Positions 26,679-40,600 of a DNA stretch of 64,000 nucleotides are shown here, piece after piece. Both the position numbers and the translations under genes were made by a program. The stretch spans positions 100,141,670-100,205,669 of the forward strand of contig CM036159.1 in NCBI GenBank assembly GCA_020631735.1, written 5' to 3'. Numbering within the stretch: position 1 is the first letter of the stretch; each line of letters opens with the position of its first letter. The DNA comes from Saccharum officinarum (lineage: Eukaryota > Streptophyta > Magnoliopsida > Poales > Poaceae). The notes under the pieces were generated by a model, which saw only the letters and a list, made by a program, of their open reading frames with translations, was not told where the DNA came from and searched no databases.

Positions 26679-29600
26679 TGTAACGGATCAACATGATTAT
26701 ACGAGATTAAGTAAGAAAATCTTCCACCGAGGCAGATAATTTACCAAACTTAAGCCCGTACAACCTGAGATTCCGTGAAATCACGAGGGATTTCAAACCA
26801 ACTATCATATAACCAAGATCGTACTGATTTAGCAGCCACAGTCACATGCTATAGGAAGTTCGCAACAAGAGTTGGATACATCGGAGTTCAGAATAAAAAG
26901 TTATTACAACACGCGCACAAAATAACATAGCGGAAGCAAGTAGTTTTAAACCACACATACTTAGTTCAGTTACAGTGCCAGCATGTAGTCATAGCCCACA
27001 AAAGCATGAGATAAGACGAACGGAGTGACCATTGCCCTCGGTCCTAGTTGTCGCCCATCACCGGATACAGACAGTTGACGCAATAACCATAGTACATCTG
27101 GCCATCTGCAACAATAATGGGAACAACGCCCTGAGTACGAGAAGGTACTCAGCTAGACTTACCCGTCAAAACCAGAAATAAAAGACACCAAGGAGTATGC
27201 AAGGTCTTTATAAAGTGGGCTGGCTTGACTCATTTGCGAAAAGCATGAGTTATCAGTTATGAACCATTTAAATATAAGCATCCACTTAATTATACCTGAT
27301 TAGTCTAAGTGAGCACCTATGCTAGAGCAATCACTTGATTAACCATTAACATGAAACGTTACCATATCAGGTTTAGTATTTCCAACATCATTCACATAAC
27401 CATCCTTGTTCCATCATAATTACTACGATGTTGTAGCTCGAGTCAAGTGCTCACTATCCAGGAGCGATGGCGATTCGAATCGATTCCTAACCAGCTAGTG
27501 ATTTATTCCTCACACAAACCACGCTTTCCCCGTTAGGGTCGCTTAGAGCACCAATGACACATTCCAAGTAGCCGCGGGATAACAGTCATGGACCGCACTA
27601 CCCATGGACCGCCCGACTGCCAGGACGCACCTTGGGCTCACTCTTCGCGTCCCCGTCATACCCCCTTCAGCACCAGTCTGCTAATCCGAGTTTATCCCGG
27701 CTCGAATAGTGTCACTAACTTCGCGGTCGAAAGGTACTTTATTCGGCCAGCTAAATGTGAGGCATGCGTTCAACATGACAAGAGGGACGAGCAACGATCG
27801 GTCCTTAATCGACACAGACGGAATCACTATAGTCCAAAACCCCATAAGACTCCGCCCGGTCTCCCTTTATTCATCAACACTTGGTTACTTTCCATGATAA
27901 CAATTATAGCTAACCATAACCGGGTATTCACCTATATCTCGCAGGTGACTGGGAATCACCCGACTTCTACCGGTCTAAGCAAGGCTAAGCAATTATTCGA
28001 TCCTGACCTAACAGGGTAAAGAGGTATTCAGGTGGACAATGATAATTATAAATGCAACAACGGTTTCACTTAACTCCTACAACTTAATGCAACAATATAT
28101 AAAACTCATTTATAAAGAATTGCTTTTATAAATTAGGAGACTCAGAATGCTCCGGGGCTTGCCTTTTTCGAACGAGCTAGGCTGGTGATTAACGCACTCG
28201 GGCAACTCCTCTCCTGGCTCCTCTTCCTCGGGCACCTCCTGTGCCTGGGGTTCTTGCTGATCTGTCCAAGTCTGCTCTTCCGGCACTGCTACCTGTGACT
28301 CCTCCTGCGATCCTGTATGATGCAATTGCATAAGTAACCATGTAGACGGTGCATAGGATGTGGTGGAATGCTATGATGACATGATATGCAGATGAGTACA
28401 TTGAACTGATAGTATGGATTACAGACAACGTCTTCTACAAGGTAGTCTACATCATCCAAGAACATGTGCCACAAAACAAGTCATCTACTCTTATACTAGG
28501 TAGCGTAAAATTCTCACACAATTGTTGCTACACTTGCCAAACCCTAATACCTTGACCTACCAAGTAACACCAGCAAGGTAGTTTGGTGCTTCAAAGATAC
28601 ACCAAACACTTCTTATTTCTTTTAATTACTTATAAAGAATAACTTTTATTTCCTATTTAAACTAGGGTTACACATCAACATCTATTTCTGTTGCAGGTAA
28701 AAATCTACAAAAATTACAGTAGTACACTACTACTCCAAATAGTATACTACAAAAATTTTATGGAATTTGAATAAGTAAAACTATCTACACCAAATAAACA
28801 AGCTATAGCATAATAATGAGCATGAAAATACTTTGCACTAGAAAAAGTGTCAAACATGAGATTTCATATTTTTCCTATGTTAACCACAGTAAACGAGCAC
28901 ACCATAAAAATTATCACATGTATGAGTTATACAAATTTTGCTCTCTACCAAAAATAACAAAAATCATCAATTAAAGGCATTTGAACTATACTTTAATAAT
29001 TTTTCATAGAACATGCCTCATAAACATTTTTCCTAGAAAATACATCACCAAAGAAGATTAATGAAACAGGAACCATATTTTTCTGACCTACCTTTAATTT
29101 ACTACACATTTTCTAAGATATTAGCAATTATAAAGATTAAATAAATCTACACAGAAAAGTATCACAAAACTAACATGCAACATTTTTAAACTGTAGATCT
29201 ACTCATGAGAAACACTACAAAATTTGTTTCACAATTTTTGGAGCTATAAAACTCGAGTTAAGATTTTTGAAAGCATTTTTCACATATTTCTGGAAATAAT
29301 TTAATTCATTTCTCTGAAAACCGGCCAGGACACCACCCTAGGCGCACCCGGTCCAGTGCACCCGGGCTCACTGTCACGCGGGACCCTCGGGTCAACGGGG
29401 CCCACCCGTCAGCCGTAGCCGAACGAGGCGGCGGTTGACCGGTCGCCCACCGCCGACGGTGAGGTCATCGGCGATAAGGGTGAGCACCACCACACTCAGC
29501 TCGCCCGCGCGCACCCGTGGGGGTAACCCAACAAAGAAATGGCGGCCTTAACAAGCTTGGTCACGGGAATGGCGGATGCGGCGGCGCGGCTCAACGCCGG

Positions 29601-30686
29601 CGGCCTAGCCAGGGCTTGGTGTCGCGCGAGAGGGGGCGGAGTAGTTTCGCGGGAGTGAGGCGGAGCTACTGACCGCGAAAAAGAAGAAGAAGGAGGGGCG
29701 GAGCGGGGAGATTGGCGGGGCCACGAACTCTGGCGAGCTCCGGAGGACGCCGGCATGGCATACCTTGCCCAAGGCGGGCCTCACCTTGGCGTGAAGGGGT
29801 GCGGGAGGTGCGCTGCGTCAAGGCGGAGCTCGTGCCCTTGCTTGCGGGGGCTCGGTGCGGGTGGTGAGGCGAAGGCGAGCACGGCGGCGGCAATGGCGCG
29901 GTGGCCGCGCGACTGCTGCTAGCATGAGCGGAAGGGGCACAGGAGGAGGAAAATGGGCGAGTGACGAGGGTGAGCGTGGCGCGGGACGTTAAGGTGAGTA
30001 GGGCGCAGGTGCGGGGGCCACCTGGTGCCACCCGGCGGTCGACGCCGGCGTACGAGCGCCACGGGGCGGGCGAGCCCTGCCATGGCCGGACGCGGCGCGA
30101 GCGTGCGCGGGAGTGGGGAAGCAGGCGCGGGCGCGGGGGAGAAACGGGCCAGGCCGGCTTGCCGAGCGGGCCGAAAACGGGGCGGCGGCCCGTTAAGGCC
30201 GAAAACCTCTTTTTCTTTTATAAATTCAATTCCAGATTTTCTAAATTGATTCAAATTTGAATTTTGAAGATGAAAAAGACATTTTCACAAGTTATCCCCA
30301 AAATAAAAGTTGTTCAAAATTTAATTCTCTACAACTTTTATTTAGGGCACTTTTCAAAATTCTAAATAGATTTTGAATAAATGATTTAAAGCCAAAATTT
30401 TAAATAAAAACTCACTTTTCTAGAATATTTTAAAAAGCAAAATTTGAGGAGATTTTGAATACAAAAGTTGCTCCAAAAATCATGTTACTAAATCCTAGAT
30501 TATCTAAAATTGTAGCTAAACAAGTTCTACACTCTAGCAAGCAAATGCAACCATTTTGGTTTAAACCAATGTTTTTCACATTTCAATTCAAGTGAATTTA
30601 TATTGCATGTGATGATAAACATGTATGAGATGCTGATGCTCATGCTTTGGAATGTTAATGCATGCTTAACACTCAGGGGTGTTACA
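26679..30686. mobile_element. Giant solo LTR, 4.0 kb (copy 1)
   Basis: Starts TGTAACGGATCAAC and ends CTCAGGGGTGTTACA, so it has TGTAAC/GTTACA termini. A perfect 5-bp TSD, GGTGC, flanks it (26674-26678 and 30687-30691). No gag-pol, primer-binding site or second LTR is present. The landmarks match those of the second copy at 39006-43433: a 'gtgaaatcacgagggatttc' block, a 'gtactcagctagacttaccc' block, a CGATTCGAATCGA palindrome region, a GC-rich block (29330-30190) and the final GCATGCTTAACAC. LTRs of about 4 kb are unusual and recall grass large-LTR derivatives; the family name is not assigned. Frames inside it are not supported as genes. Confidence 0.88.
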
Positions 30687-30691
30687 GGTGC

Positions 30692-30950
30692 CTACTGCAT
30701 AAGGAGGAGGAACGACCGTTGTTCAAGAATGGTTGTTGAATCTGAAAAACTTTGATTATGGTGGTCTTTGCGAAGTTTGGTTGGATCTTCAAGAATCGAA
30801 TTGAAGTTTAGTTCTTTTCCATTTTTTAGCCGTGCTCCCTGGTTTGCGCTGAACATTATTGCTTGTTACTTTTTTTAATCTCTCGTGGACGTGAGAGTGT
30901 GAGCCTTATGCCTTTGATTTATATCTTGACTATCATCAGTGTATCACCTT
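30692..30950 (+). pseudogene. LINE C-terminus, 3' part after the LTR insertion
   Basis: Plus-strand translation resumes the LINE tail directly after the TSD: LLHKEEERPLFKNGC-like residues, then a VVFAKFGWIFKNRI-like stretch, the C-terminal end usual for grass LINE proteins. It is the continuation of the fragment at 26190-26673. No poly(A) tail was identified. Confidence 0.65.
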
Positions 30951-33343
30951 CCAACGATAGAGGCTCAAACTTTGTTCCGTTATTAAAAAAAATAGACACG
31001 GCATATCAGTGTTAGGACCACGTACATGAGTGATCGGTCGATGTTGAATTGTATACCAGGCCTTAGTCACTGATGTGTCCCGAGATTTTTGACGAGCTAA
31101 TAAGGACAAATAAGGATTGATACATGAAAAATATCCATACTGTAAGGAAGTCATGGGTTCTGCATATGAGCTCAAGTACATATATTGTGTATGAGTGTGT
31201 CTATCTATATAGTAGTATAGACAAGTGGTTCCATCCATGATCTATCCTCGTTAATTAATTTATTACTCGAGCTCGCCTCTCTTCACTATCTCTCTAATCA
31301 TCAATCATCACGGGGTTTCGATCGACTAAACCCGTGGAGATATGCATTGACTTGGAAGCCACCACCCGACGAAAGGAAAATCTAATGACATGATTAGCGA
31401 ACAACGAAACAGCCAACGTCCGCCGGTGGGAAACAAAAGCGGTTAAAAAGCGCGCGCGTCTCAACTGGAAGGCGAGCGTGCGGTGCGGCCTAGACGAATT
31501 GTTTTATCTGGTGCAAAATCCAGGCATAAAGTAAGCTATGAAAATGACCATTTTTTCATTTTTTTAGGGATTGAGTGCCACTACTTATTAAGTACGACCG
31601 GGTCCTACAAAACTGAGAAAATTACGTACACGCACGGGTTCTTTTAGAACTAGTAGATAATTAAGTTCTTTTCTAGGTCTAAGCAAGTTGCATCGCTAGA
31701 AATTTCAGAGAAATGACCATGAGAATATAGAGCGCCTTTCTTGAGATATACTTCAAGCACCGATGACTGATACAATTAACAAGCCAGTGAGTAGCATATA
31801 TTCGAGATGAAGAATATGTTCGTCAGATTTTTCACATAAATAAATCAGCTCATCAGTCTGCAACAAATGGAAAAGAGGACGTCCCCTAGCCCCTAGGTAT
31901 ATGCTACTCACCAGTTGTTTGTGTACATAGCAGGCTCATCATCTCATCAGTATACAACAATCGGTTGATGAGCTTTTCCGGTGGTTGTAGACTGATGAGC
32001 AGTACAGAGCGCCTATGTTGCAACTTGCAACGGTACTTTGTATGTAGAGTAGTGTATCATTGAGCTGTTGAGCACTTGAGCACCATGCTACAAGCCACCG
32101 CTCGTATCATCGGTGCCTGCCTCCTTCCTAGGTAAACATGAGAGTTCCTAGCTACGTGATTATTCTAAACAAATCAAAGAAAACTTCATCAGCCAAATGA
32201 TACACATCGATCCATGCAAATTAACGAAAGGAAAGAAAGACAGGTGAACAAGTAAAATAGAAACTGCCGGATGAAGCAAGCGATGGCGCCAGCGACTGAC
32301 TTGTCGGGATACCGGCAGGAGACCAGATAGGGTGGCGCCCACAATGATCTCATATCCTGAAGTGGGGGCGGCGCATCCATCCATTCCTTTGGAAGGATGA
32401 AGATGATTATCACCCTCGTGCAAATGCATGTCTGGATTGTCTGTGGTTCAAAAATCTAAGGCCAACTTTTGATTCTCAATCTATTATAAGAATACATGTG
32501 TGACCAGAAATTATCTGATGTCTGGTCAGAAGAGGTATATGATGCAAAAGAAAAATAGTGCACATGGTACATCATAGACTGTATAGACGATTCAATATTT
32601 GCTCGGGTAGCTAGATTTTTTATTACATCATATAACATTTTGATTTTTTTATTGAAATTGATTTCTTACAAATAACTTTCTTTCTTTGTAAGATTGTGTT
32701 GGTTCCCTCTCTATCGCATCCATCGCCACAAATTCAGCTATCGTCAATTTATTTTCTTGGTTTCTTCTTACCTTCTTATATCCCGTGCCTACACAATTTT
32801 TGTCAATATCAATTCAAGGTAGCCTTCAGTTTCAATTGGTGAGCTCCATTTGTCAATAAAATCACTTTCCGAACCACTAAGTTCCTTGTACCTCCTTTGA
32901 ATTCAAACTTTGAATCATCTTGTACATTCTACTGCAGATTAGAAGGTTGCTTTTTTGCTCTAAAACGTTGTAGATATCGTCAAATAGTACAACTTTGATG
33001 TTGACCTTGTCTCTATTAGACATTGTTAATCATCTCAAAATTAATCTGAGAACTTAACTCATATTCACTTATCACTGCCGGTTAAAACCACGATTTGTGG
33101 CAACCTATCACTGCCGGTTGTGTTGAATCCATGAACCAGTAGTGATGAGTGACAGTCCGATAGTGAAAGTCTTTTCTGGCGTAACGTGGCCCAGCTCCTC
33201 ACGTGGAATGGGCCTGCATATACGTGTAGCACCTCTTTTACACTTTTCGTTCTCGTTTCATCTAAAAGGGTTAACTCGAAGGTGCTATGTTTGGAATGAC
33301 AAGGATTATAAGTTGTCCATCACCCTCCTAAACTTCCAAGGTA
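30951..33343. other. Non-coding stretch
   Basis: No gene recognised. Around 33065-33150 there are TATCACTGCCGGTT repeats and 'gaaccagtagtgatgagtga', the phrase of a diverged CACTA-like terminus without a partner end. Short frames at 32160-32640 (minus) are not supported. Confidence 0.35.
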
Positions 33344-33600
33344 CTACCTTCATCCCCAAAAGAATGCAATTCTATCACAGTATCACGTTTTAGTACCTTA
33401 GGTTTGACCAATTATAGATAAAAAAATATCCATGTTTATGATACCAAATAAATACCATCAGATTAATTACAAAATTTATTTCCATAATAAATTAATTTAA
33501 AGACATAATCGTGAATATTATTCACTAAAAACTTGGTCAAACGTAAACCACTTTTCGTGACACGTAGCCCATAGTTGCATTCTTTTCTGGATGGAGGTAG
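33344..33600. mobile_element. Stowaway-type MITE
   Basis: Left end CTACCTTCATCCCCAAAAG, right end TTCTGGATGGAGGTAG, inverted to each other. The interior carries 'taggtttgaccaattata' and 'ttggtcaaacgtaaacca', inverted inner repeats typical of the group. TA is present on the left, but the right flank is CA. Confidence 0.7.
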
Positions 33601-33966
33601 CAGTACTAAACCTATCCACCACAACCACACATGCCACATGGGCCAAAATATAGCTACTATATACTTCTAATGGGCTGGGGGTGTAACATTCTCCTTATGT
33701 GCATCGAGGAGTCAATGAACAAATTGCATGCACCATATCTTAATTTGATATATTTTTCATGATTTGTCCATAGTATAGGCTGCATAAACCGTTCTTCCCC
33801 TAGATCACTGGCATGAAGGCCATCAAATTCGAGCCCTAATCATTGGAATTTACACATTCTATATCATTGTTTCTTACTTTATCGATGTCAATGGTGATGC
33901 ACAACTTTCCGCTTGAAATATGAGAAAAGAGCGACTCAAGGAGTCAAGGAGCTTAGAGCTACTCCT

Positions 33967-34139
33967 TAGCACCATAGCCCTGCAATTTTGCTTGAATCCT
34001 GTACGAACCATGACAAGAGGTTCCAAATATATAGGACCTTCACTCATGGAGGGTTCCTCCGTCTCTCCATCCTTAGCACCATGAGCTTTGCAATTTTGCA
34101 TGAATCATGTATGAACCATGACAAACAGTTCCAAACAGG
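33967..34139. repeat. Two direct repeats of ~65 bp
   Basis: TAGCACCATAGCCCTGCAAT (33967) and TAGCACCATGAGCTTTGCAA (34074) begin two similar copies of about 65 bp. Each ends in a GAACCATGACAA...GGTTCCAAA or CAGTTCCAAA phrase. The copies are offset by 107 bp and have diverged. No function suggested. Confidence 0.75.
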
Positions 34140-34902
34140 GCCTTAGTCATGAACTCTTTGGTTTGATCTAACTCGTTAGCTAGATCCAATGGTGTAGTTT
34201 TTTTTTCCTTTTCCTGGTTAATCTCAATTTCTAGACCATCCCGGTAGACATGAAGGTTTTTTTGAAGCTATTAAAATAAGATAATAGATTACCTTAGTAT
34301 CGTAACTTTTATTATTATTTTTTGACAACAACGTAGCTTTTATTATTGTTCAAATATCAGATGTTTTCAATACCACTCTAGAAGCTCAAAATACTCAGTG
34401 TACATACATACCTACAAGATTAGCGAAACAATAGTTTGAAAATTGAAACACAGCATTCTGCAGATTTAGACCAACACAAAGCAATCATCATGCATGTTTT
34501 GTTAGAAAAAAAAAACCATTGGCCCAAAACATGTGGAGCACTGAGAATAACAAGTCCATCTAGATCAGATATGGTAGCATGTGTGTTTCCTATAGCCTAG
34601 TGTTGCTGCTTGACTCAAACTGCCGCCCCATTGCATGTTGCCTCATCTCAGCCCCTCCAGCGACTCAAGTAGAACCTCAGCCAACCGTGCTGTTTCCAAA
34701 AAGCTTCCTCTTTGTGCTCTCCAAATCACCAGCCCTACGTGACACCACATAGTCTCTATCCAAAATTCCAAGCAGGGGAGACACACCACCTCACTAGCTA
34801 GCTTTTCCTCTATATTATCATCAATAGTGAGATCACATTATATAGTTGCTAGGCACCAGCTAGCCTACTCGAACAGCTTCGGCCGTGTTTTGTTGTATAC
34901 TA
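34140..34902. other. Non-coding stretch
   Basis: No gene or bounded element recognised. Confidence 0.35.
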
Positions 34903-35144
34903 CTCGCTTCTCCATCCCATTGAAAGTGTCGCTTTTTTTATTCGTAAACTTCTTGTTTGACCGTTCGTCTTATTCAATTTTTTTATGCAAATAGTAAAAT
35001 AAATAAATCATTATTAAAATATCTCTAATGATAAAATAAGTCATAACAAAATAAATAATATTTATACAATAATTTTGAATAAGACGAACAGTCAAACAAG
35101 AAGTCTGAATGTCAAAGACGATATTTTCAATGGGACGGAGGGAG
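34903..35144. mobile_element. Stowaway-type MITE, 242 bp
   Basis: Ends CTCGCTTCTCCATCCCATTG and CAATGGGACGGAGGGAG are inverted repeats. TA flanks both sides (34901-34902 and 35145-35146). Inner inverted motifs CTTCTTGTTTGACCGTTCGT and ACGAACAGTCAAACAAGAAG extend the hairpin. Confidence 0.85.
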
Positions 35145-35146
35145 TA

Positions 35147-37591
35147 GATGGTGCCCCTTTTTGTGTTTGGTTTATTTTAGATGGGTTTGGATAGAGATGC
35201 AATTTGGAGAGAGAGGTTAAGGTGTTAGATGTGCTTTTTGTGCGTCATGAGGTCACCGACCTTTTTGGTTCTAAAAGTACGGGGACCAATTATTCGGTCG
35301 GTCCACTTAAAAGATAGTAGTAAATTTTAATGTGCAAAGTGTTATTTTTTCTCAACTTAAACGTACACGGTGCTATTTATTATATATTAAGTGATGTATA
35401 AGCTAACTAAACTTTTTCCCTTTTAAAATAGTATTTGAACTCTATATGCATGTGATTAGTCCATTTTTAGTTTCTAACTCGATCTTTTCTAAGTTTATTT
35501 AATCCCCACTTTGAAACTAATTTTGCTATTGCATTTCGAATGTCAAAACATGCGAACATCGCATCTCATAGAGTATTTTTTTTTTGTTTTTGGTGGAGGG
35601 AAATTACTGGACCATGGAGAGTAATTAATAAATTATTAAGGTTCTCAACCAAAAATGAACATAGCTTCTTGGTAATAAGTTCACACTATTTTGAATGTGG
35701 TATGATTCCTCTATTTTGAGGATGAAGCTCGATTTTTTCTGTTAAATATAAAAAAATAAGTTCACACTATCCACTTATTTGGAAGCTACTAGTTGTCCTT
35801 TTTAATGGCTGTCATCAGTTTGAGTTACGAAGAATTTGTGCATTAGCTACATTCGTATTTTGTTTTTCAGCCATACGCAATATAGTCAGTAGTGTCATCA
35901 CATCATCAGAATCATAGGAGGAACATGCCTCTCAGGTTCTTCTCTAATTAATTAAATTCATTTTATTCAGGTCATCTCCTGTTATAAGTGGAAGTGGGTT
36001 AATAGCATTTGCTTTGCTTTCATCCTCGTCAATTACCTCAGAATAGTTGACATTCGTTGGGGAGGGAAGAACATGGAATTGCTTCCGACTCACTTCATGA
36101 GATTTTCCATTGATTTGTGTAAAAAGTTGTATACTTTTGCGCTCCTTTTTCTTACACTCATAAAAGGGGAAACGATAAAGATGCACTCAATTACTTTGGT
36201 GAATTTCACCCTATCATGCAGTATCATTTGGTGAGCCCATGATAGTGATCATTAGACATTATTTCCTTTTCTTCAGCATGCTCATCCACTTATAAGTAAC
36301 CATGCGTCAAGACTAGAGACAATGCTAACATTTGTAATAACAAATATATCAAATATAAAAACCACAGGAATAATCCCGGTTTCTTTTTGATGGGTCAGAT
36401 ATATGAGTATAAAAAAGATAATTTGCTTAATTTAATCAATATCCTTGCCGGGTCAATATATCATGATTACTCGATGAAAGCGCAGTAGGTAACCGGGTAT
36501 ATATGTAACACTAGCAATTTTCTGTAGGCAAGAACCCAAATCCAAGGAGTCCACGTCATGATGAGCACGTCATCTTTGTGTTGGTACCATTCCTTGGACA
36601 AATCATTGCTACCACGTGATGGTTATCAGCGCGTCCCAAATCGTTGGGTACTGTTTTTCTTGAAAAAGGTCTATTTCACTTAAAAAATCAATTAGCACTT
36701 CTTTAAATATAGTACAGAACATATGTTTATATACACGCACTCGTACTCACCATCTCACCCCTAAAATACATGTAGTTCTAAACTAATTTTGATTTCCATT
36801 GATTTTAGCCTGAGTTGTCTAAAAGAGTATTGCTCGGACAACTTTGTCCATCTTGTTCTTAATTCACACAACTACAGCCCACTTATTAGCCCACTCGTAG
36901 AGTAATTGACTCGCCTATGATCCGCCCCTTTCTCTAACAAAGTTTTTTTATTCTTGTGATTTAGCTGGCTGTAAATTTACAACCCACTTTTCTTCTATCT
37001 TCCATCTCAACGCATAGCCTACTATCGTCTCTTATTATACTTGCTCTAAAGTAACACTGCTTTGTCCAAATAATCTAGCATGGACCCTGCTCTATTCCTG
37101 CATCACCCCTGTTCTTTCCATCCAAGCTATTCCATCGTGCCATGCTGCCATCTTCTGTGGTCATGCGTCTAATCTAAACCCCAGCCATTGTTGGTTCAAA
37201 AAAAATCCCCACACATCCGGTGATCCATCTCCATGCATTGGTGCAGCGTGACCAAACCACAGGGCAACCAAACAGTGTACCATCCAATGATGGAGCATTG
37301 CCTCGTATAAGGATTCATGTGGTGTCCCACTGAATTTTTTCCAGATCTTCGGCAATCAGGGATATGGGCCATCGGCAAATCGTGAATTAGGGGCTAACGT
37401 GTGACGCGGACAGCTCCCTTGCTAAGCTAGACAAGTGAGACACTTCTCTCCAAAACCAAGTTGATCATGGTATAGTTTCATATTGTTAGTCCCAAAATTG
37501 TGATGGATACTAGTTTATCGATCAGTTCAATGATTAGCTGACCGTTATTCCAGAGGAAATGAATGATTAGTTGGCAATAAAAAGATTGTGA
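35147..37591. other. Non-coding stretch up to the assembly gap
   Basis: AT-rich. A minus-strand frame of 80 aa at 35944-36186 (acidic and hydrophilic, ending LNKMNLIN) has more protein-like composition than the others but I do not recognise it; it could be an exon remnant. Nothing else is supportable. Confidence 0.35.
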
Positions 37592-37691
37592 NNNNNNNNN
37601 NNNNNNNNNNNNNNNNNNNNNNNNNNNNNNNNNNNNNNNNNNNNNNNNNNNNNNNNNNNNNNNNNNNNNNNNNNNNNNNNNNNNNNNNNNN
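37592..37691. other. Assembly gap (100 N)
   Basis: Exactly 100 N bases, the usual placeholder for a gap of unknown size. The upstream part of the plant-mobile-domain gene that follows is lost in it or lies beyond it. Confidence 1.
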
Positions 37692-37697
37692 TTTCAG

Positions 37698-40600
37698 AAT
37701 TGGACACATGATGACTGTCGTCCCCTGTTTGCTACCTTTGGAGGGGCATCAAGTCGGTTCGAGGTTAGCCAACGTCGCTATGTTCAGTACTCGAATGATT
37801 TGAATGTGCTAACTGTGAATCAGGTTTGTCGTAGCATTCATCGTTTGTCTCCTTTACTTTACATCACCAAAAGCATGTAGTAACGACATCTTGTTATAGG
37901 TTCAGTGGCATCCATACGATAGGGTTGATGTATGTGGTTGAACGTGGCCCACATGTCTAGGCTGAGAAGGTGTTGTGGCGATCCAATACACCAATGATCT
38001 TCTACTATGTTGTAGAGCATCACTTGCCCCAAAGAGTGATGAAGCAATTTAGAAGGAATCAAAATTTCCCCCTTCAGCACGACACAACAATCCGTCAATT
38101 ACATGAGTAAGTTTGCATTTCTATCAATATTTAAGAGTCATTCCATATAAACGATTAACACCGCAAGTTGGAACATGTGTCTTCCATGCAGGATTTCAAG
38201 GAGAAGAAGGTTCGGTGGCCAGAACTGGCTTCAGAGGCATCAATAATACGTCCAACAATGGGAAAATAGAGAGAGGGTTGAACCAACCAACGGGGCTCAC
38301 TATGTTTCGAGGGAGTACCGTGGGTACCTAGAGTGGCTTCACAGGTCCACAAGAATCTCTGTGCATCCACCGATGTCTAGTATTCCGATAGATGAGCAAG
38401 GCAGCGACGCCGACAACCCGTACGATGAGATGACAAGGACAAGCGTGCAGCCCCAGAGAGCACCACTTGAGAACTACATGGTACGTTTCACTTCAACTAT
38501 GGCTTTGATTCACGCACCATCAATTCAAAAGTACTTGGTACTCATAATTATACTTCCACTCTAGGCAACTCAACTAGCCTCTCCAATGAGGCCGGAGTTT
38601 ACCTTGGGCATGCAGCAGGAGCGAACAATACATATCTAGAAGAATTTGCTAAGGTATTTCCCATATGCCTTTGTATTGTCGTTGCCACCCAAATTGATAT
38701 GTCAACAATTGTCAGAAAGTGATTACGTCCTACCGACGCATGGCTCGCAAGTTGAGTTGCATGAGAGCCGAAAATGTACAAGTGCTAGCTCAAGCATCAC
38801 AAAGCCGCCAAACCCGTACAAGGGTAGCGGTAGACATATCGGAGGGCTCCCAAGCAAGAAGAAGGGATGAAGAAGAAGAAGACGACGATACCGATGATGA
38901 TGATATCCATGACCCTACATATGGCCAAGAGGAGCTCACTAGTTCCCAACTTGAGGATGCTCATAAGGGTACACAAACTCAGGTGCGTGTCAACCAAGTG
39001 AGAGATGTAACAGAACCGCCCAATTTATAAGAGCTCAAGTACAAAATCGGCGATTTCACGCTCAATTTACATACTCGAACTCATATAAACCCGATAGTCC
39101 GTGAAATCACGAGGGATTTCCAACTTTTTCAAGCTTACAACCAAGACCGTACATGATTTAGTAACCACAGTTCACATGTTACAACAAGTTCACAATTACA
39201 TCGGAGTGCAACATAAACTTAGTGCAAAACCCACTTCAAAATAGAAGTAGCGGAAGCGAAATAGCTTGAAACCACCTTTTACACACACTTAGTTAAATTA
39301 TAGTGCCAGCGCATAGTCATCTCCAACAACAGCAAATAGGTACGATGTAAGAAGGGACCATTGCCCATGGTCCACTCACCACCCGAAGTAGGAGAGAGAT
39401 CCAACTTGTCACCAAAGTAGTATGCCTTACTACCTGCAACAGGTGGGAACAAACCCTGAGTACTGGAATGTACTCAGCTAGACTTACCCGTCATAAACCA
39501 GAAATAATATGACACCAAGGAGTATGCAAGGCTTTATAAGTGGACTGACTTGACTTGCTTTGCGGAAAAGCATAAGTTATCATGAATAACTAATTTAAGT
39601 CCTTTTGCATCATCTTTGTTATAACCTATTCAATCTATGTAAGCACCTATGCTAAAGCAATCACTTGATTAACCATTAACATCAAAGGTTACCATTTTAG
39701 GTTTAGCATGTCCAACATCATCCACATAACCATCCGTGTTCCATCATCATTACTACGATGCTGTAACTCGAGTCAAGTGCTCACTAACCGGGAGCGACGG
39801 CGATTCGAATCGAATTCCTATCCAGCTGGAGATTTATTCCTCACACAAACCTCACTCACCCGCTAAAGTGAGGTGTTGGTCACCGAGTCAACCATTCAGG
39901 TAAAGTCGCGAGCTTGCCAGGAACCACTTATACCCGGGGGCCGCCCGACTGCTCTTTGGCCTTATCATCGCGCCCCCGTATCCTGCCACTACTGCTCCGG
40001 TACAGTGCGTTGCGGGCAATCCACTCGGCCCGAATAATCTCCCAGCTTCGCGGTCGGAAGGTACTTTATCCGGCCAGCTAAATGTGAGGCATGCGTTCAA
40101 CATGACCCAAGGGACAACAACGGTCGGTCCTTAATCGACACAGACGGAAACTACAAGCACCCCAGAACCCTGTCTGGTTGCCTCATACTTATTCCGCCCG
40201 GTCTCCAATTATTCATCAACACTTGGTTATTTCCAGGATATCATCCATTCCATAGCTAAAGTTTCCCAGTAACCACCTATAATTGCCGGTGACAGGAAAT
40301 CACCGATCGCTACCGGTCTAAACAGGGCTAAGCATTTATTCGACCCTAAACCTAGCAGGATAAGAATGTAATAAGGTAGGCAAGGATAGTAATAAATGCA
40401 TCAACGGTTTCACTCAGCTCCTACAACTTAATGCAACAATACATATATAACATATATATACTCAATTGCTTTTATAAAGTAGGAGGCTTAGAATGCTCCG
40501 GGGCTTGCCTGGGATCTGACACCTAGTCAAGTCAGTTAGTTGCACCGCCTTGCCGACACCTCTGATCCTAGCACGTGTCCAGTACTTCCATCTTCGGGAT

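Noticed and set aside
27588..28019. 143-aa plus-strand frame in the first giant LTR
   Set aside because: No domain. The corresponding segment of the second LTR does not keep the frame open.
37692..39000. Intact host PMD (MAIN-like) gene
   Set aside because: Stops and frameshifts interrupt the core exons, so I call it a decayed transposon-type gene.
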